From Burkholderia sp. BCC0322 (lineage in GTDB: Bacteria; Pseudomonadota; Gammaproteobacteria; Burkholderiales; Burkholderiaceae), in the NCBI RefSeq assembly GCF_902833045.1, contig NZ_CADFDU010000009.1, positions 62,001 through 126,000 on the forward strand: 64,000 bases of DNA, in the 5' to 3' direction. Both the position numbers and the translations under genes were made by a program. This document shows positions 56,046 through 64,000 of this stretch, in pieces. Numbering within the stretch: the first letter of the stretch is position 1; each line of letters opens with the position of its first letter. The notes below the pieces were generated by a model. It searched no databases. It saw nothing but the letters and a program-made list of their open reading frames with translations, and had not been told where the DNA came from.

Positions 56046-57518
56046 TCAGTCGAGCCCGCCCTGGCACAGGTACTTGATCGACAGGTAGTCGTCGAGGCCG
56101 TAGCGCGAACCTTCGCGGCCATAGCCCGATTCCTTCACGCCGCCGAACGGCGCGGCCTCGCTCGCGAGCGCGCCTTCGTTGATCCCGACGATGCCCGTTT
56201 CGAGCCGCGCCGACACGCGCGCGATGCGTCGCACGTCCTGCGTGTAGAAATACGCGGCGAGCCCGAACGGCGTGTCGTTCGCGGCGGCGACGGCCTCGTC
56301 CTCGGTATCGAAGCGAAACAGCGCGGCGATCGGGCCGAACGTTTCCTCGCAGTTCAGTTGCATCGCGGCGGTGGCGTCGGCGAGCACCGTCGGTGCGTAG
56401 AAGTTCGGGCCGAGTTCGGGCAGGCGCTTGCCGCCGGCCAGGACGCGCGCGCCGTGCTCGATGGCGTCGCCGACGTGGCGCGCGATCTTGTCGACCGCAC
56501 GTGCGTTGATCATCGGGCCGATCTGCGCGGCCGGGTCGGTCGCCGGCGCGACCTTCAACGCGGCGACGCGCGCCGCGAGCTTCGCGGCGAATGCGTCGTA
56601 GACGCCGGCCTGCACGTACACGCGATTCGGCGACACGCACGTCTGGCCGCCGTTGCGGAACTTGGCCGCCATCAGCCCGTCGACTGCCGCGTCGAGCTCG
56701 GCATCGTCGAACACGATGAACGGCGCGTTGCCGCCGAGCTCCAGCGACAGCTTCTTCAGCGTGGCGGCCGATTCGCGTGCGAGCAGCTTGCCGACGGGCG
56801 TCGATCCGGTGAACGTGATCTTGCGCACGCGGCCGTCGGCGAGCCAGTCGGCCACGGCATCGATGCCGCGCTCGCGCGACGCGGCAATCATGTTCAGCAC
56901 GCCGGCCGGCACGCCCGCTTCCTGCGCGAGGAAGGCGAGCGCGAGCGCGGTGAGCGGCGTGTCCTCCGCCGGTTTCGCGACCACCGTGCAGCCGGCCGCG
57001 AGGGCGGGCGCGATCTTGCGCGCGATCATCGCGAGCGGAAAATTCCACGGGGTGATCGCGGCGACGATGCCGATCGGCTCCTTGACCGCGGCGAGGCGTT
57101 TGCCGCGCTGCTGCTGCGGAATCAGGTCGCCGTACGTGCGCGTCGCTTCCTCGGCGAACCACAGCACGTACGACGCGCCGTAGGCGACTTCGCCGCGCGC
57201 TTCGGCGAGCGGCTTGCCCTGCTCGCGAGACATCAGCTTCGCGAGATCCTCGGTATGCGCGACGATCGCCGCATGCCATGCACGCAGGATCGCCGCCCGT
57301 TCGCGAGCGGGCGTCGCGCGCCAGGCAGGCAGCGCGCGCGCGGCCGCGTCGGTGGCCGCGCGGGCGTCGGCCGCGCCGCTGTCGGGGGCTTCGGCGGCGG
57401 TGTCGAGGGTGGCCGGATCGGTGACGGCGAAGCGGCGGCCGTCGAGCGCATCGCGCCAGGTGCCGTCGATCAGGTTGGCGGTGCGCAGGAGTTCGGAGCG
57501 GGACAGCGTGAGCGGCAT
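56046..57518 (-). CDS. NAD(P)-dependent succinate-semialdehyde dehydrogenase (GabD-like)
   Basis: A 490-residue aldehyde dehydrogenase. EPIGIVAAITPWNFPLAMIA, TFTGSTPVGKLLARESA, the catalytic Glu in LELGGNAPFIVFDD, and the catalytic Cys in GGQTCVSPNRVYVQ are present; EETFGPIAALFRFD and FGLAAYFYTQD follow. This is the SSADH/GabD subgroup. AAGGA lies before the ATG at 57518; the frame opens at 57584. With the class III aminotransferase and Lrp regulator nearby, a pathway from an omega-amino acid to succinate or a related acid is plausible. Confidence 0.9.
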   Translation of the reverse strand: MPLTLSRSELLRTANLIDGTWRDALDGRRFAVTDPATLDTAAEAPDSGAADARAATDAAARALPAWRATPARERAAILRAWHAAIVAHTEDLAKLMSREQGKPLAEARGEVAYGASYVLWFAEEATRTYGDLIPQQQRGKRLAAVKEPIGIVAAITPWNFPLAMIARKIAPALAAGCTVVAKPAEDTPLTALALAFLAQEAGVPAGVLNMIAASRERGIDAVADWLADGRVRKITFTGSTPVGKLLARESAATLKKLSLELGGNAPFIVFDDAELDAAVDGLMAAKFRNGGQTCVSPNRVYVQAGVYDAFAAKLAARVAALKVAPATDPAAQIGPMINARAVDKIARHVGDAIEHGARVLAGGKRLPELGPNFYAPTVLADATAAMQLNCEETFGPIAALFRFDTEDEAVAAANDTPFGLAAYFYTQDVRRIARVSARLETGIVGINEGALASEAAPFGGVKESGYGREGSRYGLDDYLSIKYLCQGGLD

Positions 57519-57618
57519 GACAGGTCCTTGGATGGGGCGGTTCGGCGGCGGCGCGGGCGCGCGACGACTCCACGCGGACGGCATGGCTGCCGCGTTCGTG
57601 GATGCCGCGCGCTGTCCG

Positions 57619-58110
57619 TCAATGCCGTTCGCCGAACAGCGATTCGAGCGGGTAGTGCCGTTTGACGAACGGCGACTTGATGATCACGTAACTGAAATAC
57701 TTCTCGATGCCGATGTTCTGCTCGAGCAGGCCCTCGATGATCGTCTGGTAATGGCTGACGCTGCGCGTGATGAACTTCAGCAGATAGTCGTAGCCGCCGC
57801 TTGCGAGATGGCACTCGACGATCTCGTCGACGTTGCGGATCGCCGCGACGAAACGGTCGAAATCCTCGCGCCGATGGTCGGCCAGCGTGACCTCGGTAAA
57901 TACGACCTGCACGTCGCCGAGCTTCTCGAGCTGGATGTGCGCGCCGTAACCGCCGATGTAGCCGGCCTTCTCGAGCCGCTTGACGCGGATCAGGCAGGGA
58001 CTGGGCGACAGCCCGACCGCATCGGCCAGTTCGACGTTGGTCATGCGGCCGCGCTTTTGCAACTGGGAGAGGATGCGCAGGTCGATGCGATCCAGCTTGC
58101 TGTCCGTCAT
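57619..58110 (-). CDS. Lrp/AsnC-family regulator
   Basis: A 163-residue regulator: HTH DRIDLRILSQLQKRGRMTNV then ELADAVGLSPSPCLIRVKRL, followed by the RAM ligand domain (EFHLASGGYDYLLKFITR-like HLASGGYDYLLKF). It lies between the dehydrogenase and aminotransferase genes, all on one strand, and is the probable local regulator of both, sensing an amino acid. Confidence 0.93.
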   Translation of the reverse strand: MTDSKLDRIDLRILSQLQKRGRMTNVELADAVGLSPSPCLIRVKRLEKAGYIGGYGAHIQLEKLGDVQVVFTEVTLADHRREDFDRFVAAIRNVDEIVECHLASGGYDYLLKFITRSVSHYQTIIEGLLEQNIGIEKYFSYVIIKSPFVKRHYPLESLFGERH

Positions 58111-58195
58111 GGTCCGGGAGAGGGAAAAAATGGAATGTCCGGTTACTTTAGAGTCGAACGGGGGCCGTCACAAGCCCCGCTTTCCCTTGTCGCGC

Positions 58196-59596
58196 TCACG
58201 CCGGCTGCGCGTGTGCGGCGTCGAGCGCGCGCTGCACGCCCGGTTCGGCCAGCACGTCGTCGAGCGTCTTGCGCACGCGCTCGAACAGCAGGTCGAACTC
58301 GCCCGCGGTGAAGCTCAGCGCCGGCGCGAAACCGAGCACGCCGTCGCCGAACGCGCGGAACACCACGCCGTTTGCATACGCGGCGGCGGCAATCCTGTCC
58401 GGCACGTTCAGTGCCGGGTCGAAGCGCGTCTTGCGTGCCTTGTCGGCCACCAGCTCGAGCGCGCCGAGCAGGCCGACCGAGCGCGCGTCGCCGACGAGCG
58501 GATGCGCACGCAGCGCGTCGAGGCCGGCGGCAAAGCGGGGCGCCATCGCCCGGCCGTTCGCGAGCAGCCCGCCTTCGTGATAGAGCTTGAGCACTTCGAG
58601 GCCGATCGCCGCGCTGACCGGATGCGCGGAATACGTGTAGCCGTGGCCGACCACGGCCGATTCGGCGCGGCTGCCCGCGATCCCCTCGTAGATTTCGTCG
58701 GACATCAGCACCGCGCCCATCGGCGCATAACCGGCGGTCAAGCCTTTCGCGACGGTCATCAGGTCGGGTTCGACGCGCTCGGTTTCGCACGCGAACAGCG
58801 GGCCCGTCCGGCCGAAGCCGGTGATCACCTCGTCGGCGACGAACAGGATGCCGAGGCGCCGGCATGCGTCGCGCATCGCCTTCAGCCAGCCGGCCGGCGG
58901 CACGATCACGCCGCCGGAGCCTTGCACGGGCTCGCAGAAGAATGCCGCGACGTTGTCCGCGCCCAGTTCGGCCACCTTCGCGTCGAGCGCGGCGACCGAC
59001 GCGGCGATCAGCGCCTGCGGATCGTCGCCGAGCGGATGGCGGTACGGGTAGGGCGACGGGATGTGGTGCTGGTCGGCGCGCGGCAGGTCGAAATGGCGAT
59101 GGAACGCGGGCAGTGCGGTAAGGCCGGCGCCGATCGACGACGAACCGTGATAGCCGCGTTCGAGCGCGATCATCTGCTTTTTCGACGGCCGGCCGGTCGC
59201 GTTGAAATAGTGCGTGATGAAGCGCACCGCGGAGTCGATCGCGTCCGAACCGCCGAGCGTGAAGTACACACGGTTCAGCGACGGCGGCGCGAGCGCCGCG
59301 AGCCGTTCGGCGAGCTCGATCGCCGGCTGCGACCCGAAATGGAAATAGCCGGTCGCGTAGGGCAGCTTCGCCATCTGCTCGGCGGCGGCTTTCACGATGC
59401 TGGCGCGGCCGTAGCCGACGTTGACGCACCACAGGCCCGAGAACGCGTCGAGCAGCGTATGGCCGCCGGCGTCGCGCAGGAACACGCCGTCGGCGGATTC
59501 GAGCACGGTGACGCCGCGCGCCTCGTGCGCACGATAGTTGACGACGGGGTGGATCAGGTGTTGACGATCGGCTTCGATCAGCGCGGCGTGGTTCAT
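58196..59596 (-). CDS. Class III PLP-dependent aminotransferase (omega-amino acid type)
   Basis: A 466-residue enzyme. FSGLWCVNVGYGRASIVKAA is typical of omega-amino acid:pyruvate aminotransferases. FVADEVITGFGRTGPLFACE and the Schiff-base lysine in MTVAKGLTAGYAPMGAVL are present. The substrate is probably beta-alanine, 4-aminobutyrate or a polyamine product, whose semialdehyde the neighbouring dehydrogenase would oxidise. Confidence 0.92.
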   Translation of the reverse strand: MNHAALIEADRQHLIHPVVNYRAHEARGVTVLESADGVFLRDAGGHTLLDAFSGLWCVNVGYGRASIVKAAAEQMAKLPYATGYFHFGSQPAIELAERLAALAPPSLNRVYFTLGGSDAIDSAVRFITHYFNATGRPSKKQMIALERGYHGSSSIGAGLTALPAFHRHFDLPRADQHHIPSPYPYRHPLGDDPQALIAASVAALDAKVAELGADNVAAFFCEPVQGSGGVIVPPAGWLKAMRDACRRLGILFVADEVITGFGRTGPLFACETERVEPDLMTVAKGLTAGYAPMGAVLMSDEIYEGIAGSRAESAVVGHGYTYSAHPVSAAIGLEVLKLYHEGGLLANGRAMAPRFAAGLDALRAHPLVGDARSVGLLGALELVADKARKTRFDPALNVPDRIAAAAYANGVVFRAFGDGVLGFAPALSFTAGEFDLLFERVRKTLDDVLAEPGVQRALDAAHAQPA

Positions 59597-59757
59597 GGGA
59601 GGGCGGGACTCTCGTCGGGTGTCAGCGGTGAGTTCATGCTACCGGGCGAGCCATTCGCCTGTGCCTTCAATTCGCTGCCCGAAACGTATGGATACGGCGT
59701 TTGCACGGGGTGCTTCGGCATTTTCTGCTGCGTACCCCGCCGCACCGGAGGCGCGCG

Positions 59758-60684
59758 TCAGTAGCCGCGCGCGCGATCGACGACGCCGATCATCGGCTGC
59801 CCCGCGCGATGCCGCGCGAGGTTCGCGAGCACGGCGTCCACCGCGGTATCGGGCCGAGTTGCGCTCGCGATGTGCGGCGTGATCCGGATCCGCGGATGCG
59901 CCCAGAACGGATGGCCGGCGGGCAACGGTTCGGGGTCCGTCACGTCGAGGATCGCGCTGTCGAGCCGGCCGCTGTCGAGCGCGGCGAGCAGGGCGGCCGC
60001 ATCGAGCTGCGGCCCGCGCCCGGCCTGCACGAGCGACGCGCCGGCCGGCAGCGCATCGAACACGCGCGTGCCCAGCAGGCCGCGGGTGCTGTCGGTGAGC
60101 GGCAGCAGGCAGATCAGGACGTCGGTGCGGGCCAGGAACGCGTCGAGCGCCGCGTCGCCCGCGTAGCAGTCGACGCCGTCGAGCGTGCGCGGCGTGCGGC
60201 TCCAGCCGGCACACGGGAACCCGAAGCGCCGCAGCGTATCGAGCACGGCCTGGCCGAGCGTGCCGAGGCCGAGCACGCCGACGCGCCGCGACGCGGCCGC
60301 GCGCACCGGCTTCTCGCGCCACACCTGCGCGCGTTGTTGCGCCGCATAGTCGAACAGGTCGCGGTGAATCGTCAGCACGGCCTGCGTCACATACTCGACC
60401 ATGCCTTCGACGATGCCGGGCTCGATCATCCGCACGACCGGGATGTGAGCCGGCACGCGCGACAGGTCGAACTGGTCGATGCCGGCGCCGACCGAGAACA
60501 CGACCTCGAGGTTCGGCAGCAGCGCGGCCGGATCGTCCGGCGGTTGCCATGCGGCGAGGTAGCGGACGTCGTGCGGATCGCCGATGTCCGGCCAGATCCG
60601 GAACGCGAGGTCGGGCGCCTGTTGCGCAAAGCGCTGCGCCCATTGCGTGCCGCGCACCGGGTCGGCCTTGTAGAGGAAGCTCAT
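59758..60684 (-). CDS. 2-hydroxyacid dehydrogenase (glyoxylate/hydroxypyruvate reductase, GhrA-like)
   Basis: A 308-residue NAD(P)H enzyme. VFSVGAGIDQFDLSRVPAHI, the Rossmann loop RVGVLGLGTLGQAVLDTLRR, LLPLTDSTRGLLG and the catalytic HPFWAHPRIRITPHIAS (His) are seen. This matches GhrA, which reduces glyoxylate and hydroxypyruvate. The acetyltransferase gene lies 12 nt upstream on the same strand. Confidence 0.9.
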   Translation of the reverse strand: MSFLYKADPVRGTQWAQRFAQQAPDLAFRIWPDIGDPHDVRYLAAWQPPDDPAALLPNLEVVFSVGAGIDQFDLSRVPAHIPVVRMIEPGIVEGMVEYVTQAVLTIHRDLFDYAAQQRAQVWREKPVRAAASRRVGVLGLGTLGQAVLDTLRRFGFPCAGWSRTPRTLDGVDCYAGDAALDAFLARTDVLICLLPLTDSTRGLLGTRVFDALPAGASLVQAGRGPQLDAAALLAALDSGRLDSAILDVTDPEPLPAGHPFWAHPRIRITPHIASATRPDTAVDAVLANLARHRAGQPMIGVVDRARGY

Positions 60685-60696
60685 CGGGCGTGCCGC

Positions 60697-61557
60697 TCAG
60701 CCGAGCGCCTGGTTGACGATCGCGAACGCGCGCAGCGCGGGGTCGCGCGCGGGCGTCGCACCGCGCGCCATCGCGACGACGGTATCGACGCGCGGCAGCC
60801 CGAGCCCTTGCAGCCAGTCGGACAGCCCGCTGTCGCCCGGCACGTCGAGGCGCACGAACATGCCTTCATGCAGCGCGAGCCAGTGGCTGATCAGCGCCTG
60901 TGCGCGCAGCGTGTCCGGTGCGACCACCGGGCCGATCACGTGGCCGCGGCCGAAACGGCGAAACAACGCGAAGCCGAGCAGTTCGCCGTCACGGTCGAGT
61001 GCGATGCCGTTCGCGACGCCGAGCAGCGCCTCGATCACCGCGTCACGTCGATAGCCCGCGGCCCGCGATGCGAGCGCGGCAAGCCGCGGGCCGTCGTTTG
61101 CGCCGATGGGCCGCAGGCGCTCGCCGGGCGGCAACGATATCAGCGGCGGCTGGAACGCGGCGCCCTGGTGCTGATCGATCGTGTCGATCGCTTCGAATCC
61201 GAATTTCGCGTACAGCGGTTCGCCCGCCGGCGTCGCATGCAGAAAAATGGTTCGCGAGCCGAGGCTGTCGAGCACGCGGGAAAACAGTTCGCGCCCGATG
61301 CCGCGGCCCTGGCGCTCGGGCGACACGATGACCATGCCGAGCGACGCGTGCGCTTCGCCGAAGCGCCAGCCCAGTGCGGTACCGACGATGCCGGTTTCGT
61401 CCTCGGCGACGAAGCCGCCGCCGAGCTGGAACACGAAGCGCCAGTCGTCGAGCCGGTGCGGCCACTTGACGGCCTCCGACAGCCGATGCGCGGCGGGCAG
61501 GTCGGTTTCGGCGAACGGGCGATAGGTAAGCGTGCTGGAAGGATTGAGGTCGGACAC
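60697..61557 (-). CDS. GNAT-family N-acetyltransferase, tandem-domain type
   Basis: A 286-residue protein. The N-terminal GNAT domain has the acetyl-CoA loop VSPERQGRGIGRELFSRVLD. The second half (LGFALFRRFGRGHVIGPVVA) is a GNAT-like fold seen in the same proteins. The start is a GTG at 61557 with GGAG 7 nt upstream; the frame extends about 120 codons further without similarity. The substrate is unknown. Confidence 0.85.
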   Translation of the reverse strand: MSDLNPSSTLTYRPFAETDLPAAHRLSEAVKWPHRLDDWRFVFQLGGGFVAEDETGIVGTALGWRFGEAHASLGMVIVSPERQGRGIGRELFSRVLDSLGSRTIFLHATPAGEPLYAKFGFEAIDTIDQHQGAAFQPPLISLPPGERLRPIGANDGPRLAALASRAAGYRRDAVIEALLGVANGIALDRDGELLGFALFRRFGRGHVIGPVVAPDTLRAQALISHWLALHEGMFVRLDVPGDSGLSDWLQGLGLPRVDTVVAMARGATPARDPALRAFAIVNQALG

Positions 61558-61977
61558 GCCGGACTCCGGATGGGTGGGAATGATGCGCCCACTGTGCCAG
61601 CGCCACGGCGGTGCGGATAGGACGATTCGCCTGTTTTCCGGTGCACGCGGCCGGTCCGGCGGGTTCGACGCAAACCGGCCTGATCGGCGCGCGGGAACGC
61701 GCGGTTCGTGCCGGCCCGACCCGTCATTGCGGCAGCTTCTGCTGATCGGACGCAATACGATTGAAGCAAGGCGCCGAAGCGGCCACGCATCCCGCCTCCG
61801 CTCGTGCGCCCCATGAAGGCCGCCGCAGATCGTGCCGTGCGAGGCGCGCAACACGCGGCGATTCTGCGCTTTGGGCGGCATCGAACGACGCGCGGCGGAT
61901 TTTTTGCCCTGATTCAATTTCGTACAACCCAGCCCGTCCCCGGCCCTGCCGGGGCTTCACACCGACAGGACGTCACC
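61558..61977. other. Divergent gap between the acetyltransferase and HAD genes
   Basis: These 420 nt hold no supported gene. A CCCCGG-N5-CCGGGG hairpin lies near 61940, about 25 nt before the HAD ATG, without a T-run. I cannot define promoters. Confidence 0.4.
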
Positions 61978-62646
61978 ATGATCCAATTTGAACCGAAGTT
62001 CATCACGTTCGACTGCTACGGCACGCTCACCCGCTTCCGGATGGCGGAAATGGCGCGCGAGGTTTACGCGGACCGGCTGTCGCCGGTCGCGCTCGAGGCG
62101 TTCGTGCGCGCGTTCGCCGCCTATCGCCTCGACGAGGTGCTCGGTGCATGGAAGCCGTACCGGGATGTCGTCGTCAACGCGATCCGCCGCACCTGCAACA
62201 AGCTCGGCGTGACGTTCGACGAAGCCGAGGCCGAAAGCTTCTATCTGGCGGTGCCGACCTGGGGCCCGCATCCGGACGTGCCCGCGGGCCTGTCGCGACT
62301 GGCCCAAAAATACAAGCTGGTGATCCTGTCGAACGCATCGGACGACCAGATCATGAGCAACGTCGACAAGCTCGGCGCGCCGTTCCATGCGGTGTTCACC
62401 GCGCAACAGGCGCAGTCGTACAAGCCGCGGATGCAGGGCTTCGAATACATGTTCGGCCAGCTCGGCTGCCAGCCGGAGGATGTGCTGCACGTGTCGTCGA
62501 GCCTGCGCTACGACCTGATGACGGCGGAGGATCTCGGGATCAAGCACAAGGCGTTCGTCAACCGCGGCCACGAGCCGGGCACGCCGTTCTACAACTACTA
62601 CGAAGTGTCGGACATCGGCCATCTCGCGACGCAGCTCGGACTGTAG
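61978..62646 (+). CDS. Haloacid dehalogenase type II family hydrolase
   Basis: A 222-residue HAD-superfamily protein. The nucleophile is in KFITFDCYGTLTRFR (Asp12). LVILSNASDDQIMSN holds motif II (Ser), and AQSYKPRMQGFEYMF the motif III lysine; the family's VSSSLRYDLMTAEDLGIKHK follows. It is of the L-2-haloacid dehalogenase subgroup, but many members are phosphatases. The ATG at 61978 starts just before the motif. Confidence 0.88.
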   Translation: MIQFEPKFITFDCYGTLTRFRMAEMAREVYADRLSPVALEAFVRAFAAYRLDEVLGAWKPYRDVVVNAIRRTCNKLGVTFDEAEAESFYLAVPTWGPHPDVPAGLSRLAQKYKLVILSNASDDQIMSNVDKLGAPFHAVFTAQQAQSYKPRMQGFEYMFGQLGCQPEDVLHVSSSLRYDLMTAEDLGIKHKAFVNRGHEPGTPFYNYYEVSDIGHLATQLGL

Positions 62647-63133
62647 GCGGCGTATCGGCCGCGCAGCGCGCCTTCGAACCGGCCGGGATCGCATGCGTCG
62701 CCGCCCGGCGGTCTATACGCGCGGGCGCGGTGCCGGGCAAGCCGCCCGCACCGCGGTCGGCGCCCGGATCGGTCGCGCCGGGCGCCGACTATCGTCTGAA
62801 CTTTCATGCGGGGCCGGCGCGCGGCGCGGGGGCATCGCGGGTCGGCGCGGCCGTCGCGGCACGGTGTCGGCCAAACGGTGCGACGCGGTGTGACGCGGCG
62901 TGACGTGACGCGCAGTGACGTATAGACACGCAGCAATTCATGCTGCGCAGGCTACCCAAAACGGTTGATTCGTGTCGTGCGGCCGCCCCGAATCGAGACA
63001 ACCCGCATTTTGGCGATGCTTAAATGAACTTCATGTGCAAGACGTTGCGCCCGCCACCAGCAGGCGGGCGCAACGGGATGATCGAACCACGCTGGACCCC
63101 AGGACCCACTTTCCACAGTCAGGAGCAGTTCGG
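62647..63133. other. Leader/intergenic stretch before the ABC binding-protein gene
   Basis: This 487-nt gap has no supported gene. It has four TGACG repeats (62891-62920) and, close to the downstream gene, a perfect 12-bp inverted repeat (63044-63055 with 63063-63074, 7-nt loop). The latter is 59 nt before the ATG and has no T-run; it may be an mRNA hairpin in the leader. Confidence 0.5.
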
Positions 63134-64000
63134 ATGAACGACGATATCGACAAGGGCGGTTTCACGCGCCGCGACATGATGCGGGTCATGGCGGCGAGCG
63201 GCATGATGGCCGTCGGCGGCGGCGGGCTGCTGATGAATGCGCAGTCGGCGTTCGCCGCGCCGGCGCCGAAGCGCGGCGGCAAGATCCGGGTCGCGAACGA
63301 ATCCAGTTCGACGGCCGATACGCTCGATCCGGCCAAGGGCTCGACCGGCGCGGACTACATTCGCTTCTTCATGTTCTACAGCGGCCTCACGCAGCTCGAT
63401 GCGAGCCTGACGCCGCAGATGAATCTCGCCGAGTCGCTGCAGACGACCGACGCGAAGACGTGGATCGTCAAGCTGCGCAAGGGCGTCACGTTTCACGACG
63501 GGAAGCCGGTCGGGCCGGCCGACGTCGTGTTCTCGCTGATGCGCCACAAGAACCCGGCCACCGCATCGAAGGTCAAGACGCTCGCCGACCAGTTCGCCGA
63601 CGTGAAGGCGAGCGGTCCGGACGAGGTCACGCTCACGCTCGCCAGCGCGAACGCCGACCTGCCGGTGATCCTCGCGACGCCGCAGCTCGTGATCGTCAAG
63701 GACGGCACGACCGACTTCTCGACCGGCATCGGCTGCGGGCCGTACAAGCTCAAGTCGTTCAAGCCGGGGGTATCGACCGTCGGCGTGCGCAACGACAGCT
63801 ACTTCAAGCCCGGGATGCCGTACCTCGACGAGATCGAGCTGATCGGCATCAGCGACAGCGCCGCGCGCCTGAACGCGCTGCTGTCGGGCGACGTGCACCT
63901 GATCAACTCGATCGACCCGCGCTCGACGCAGCGGGTCGCGTCGACGCCCGGCTACGCGCTGAAGGAGACCAAGTCGGGGCTCTATACCGATCTGATCATG
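63134..64000 (+). CDS. Peptide/solute ABC transporter substrate-binding protein (cut by window edge)
   Basis: The first 289 codons of a solute-binding protein family 5 (DppA/OppA type). A twin-arginine-like signal (FTRRDMMRVMAASGMMAVGG, cleavage near FAA) suggests Tat export. GGKIRVANESSSTADTLDPA, then LAESLQTTDAKTWIVKLRKG and VTFHDGKPVGPADVVFSLMR are family motifs. AGGAG precedes the ATG. The rest, and presumably the permease genes, lie beyond the right edge. Confidence 0.9.
   Translation, partial: MNDDIDKGGFTRRDMMRVMAASGMMAVGGGGLLMNAQSAFAAPAPKRGGKIRVANESSSTADTLDPAKGSTGADYIRFFMFYSGLTQLDASLTPQMNLAESLQTTDAKTWIVKLRKGVTFHDGKPVGPADVVFSLMRHKNPATASKVKTLADQFADVKASGPDEVTLTLASANADLPVILATPQLVIVKDGTTDFSTGIGCGPYKLKSFKPGVSTVGVRNDSYFKPGMPYLDEIELIGISDSAARLNALLSGDVHLINSIDPRSTQRVASTPGYALKETKSGLYTDLIM

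Noticed and set aside
62891-62920. Four TGACG repeats as a CRISPR or iteron array
   Set aside because: Units are 5 nt with irregular spacing; there are no conserved repeats with unique spacers and no replication genes nearby.

Overview
The window looks like a 64 kb piece of a Burkholderia replicon, most likely a secondary chromosome of the B. cepacia complex. Reasons are the very high G+C, the long antisense open frames typical of such DNA, and the family content: xylAB-xylFGH, a class III LitR-like regulator, RND efflux, DUF1493/STM2901 proteins and many lipoproteins. Species is inferred, not shown. No tRNA, rRNA, CRISPR array or intact insertion sequence was seen.

Layout. 1-5.6 kb: RND efflux pump and adaptor, divergent from a TetR repressor, with face-to-face overlapping promoters under an imperfect palindrome. 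5.6-6.1 kb: decayed IS5-type transposase. 6.1-28.4 kb: a light/oxidative-stress block described below. 28.7-34.3 kb: beta-carbonic anhydrase, a ParB-like small protein, a second groES-groEL pair and two Hsp20 genes. 34.4-44.1 kb: D-xylose locus (xylR, galM-like epimerase, xylA, xylB, xylFGH). 44.4-49.8 kb: PAP2-type phosphatase lipoprotein with passenger-like beta repeats, a chemoreceptor and a diguanylate cyclase. 50.1-51.3 kb: DNA adenine methylase remnant and an STM2901-DUF1493 pair ending in a strong terminator. 51.5-56 kb: anion transport genes with a LysR regulator. 56-63 kb: aldehyde dehydrogenase, Lrp-type regulator, class III aminotransferase, 2-hydroxyacid dehydrogenase, acetyltransferase and HAD hydrolase. 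The right edge cuts a peptide/solute ABC binding protein.

The most striking feature is in the 7.6-27.7 kb block. Seven intergenic sites carry the same bipartite sequence, TGCATCCG then 15 nt then CGTA(T/A), in the right orientation and with invariant spacing. They precede (1) a lipid-anchored truncated-globin-like protein and its partner, (2) a fasciclin protein, (3) DUF2878 plus a CPD-type photolyase, (4) an alpha/beta-hydrolase lipoprotein, (5) FAD amine oxidase, DUF1365, cyclopropane-fatty-acid synthase, chalcone-isomerase-like protein and a 56-aa DUF2256 gene, (6) DUF1295, a second CFA-type methyltransferase and a lipocalin, and (7) the ECF sigma/anti-sigma pair itself. This is what an autoregulated ECF regulon looks like, and it joins genes for DNA photorepair and membrane-lipid modification to genes not usually discussed with them (lipid-anchored globin, fasciclin, esterase).

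Nested in the same block is a second control layer: LitR-type regulator, iron-sulfur photolyase, a degenerate LitR paralogue, folE and a second ECF sigma without an anti-sigma. Both litR copies have the same 46-bp promoter element at the same distance from their starts. A rearrangement scar with a renalase-like fragment lies where the anti-sigma of the second sigma might be expected.
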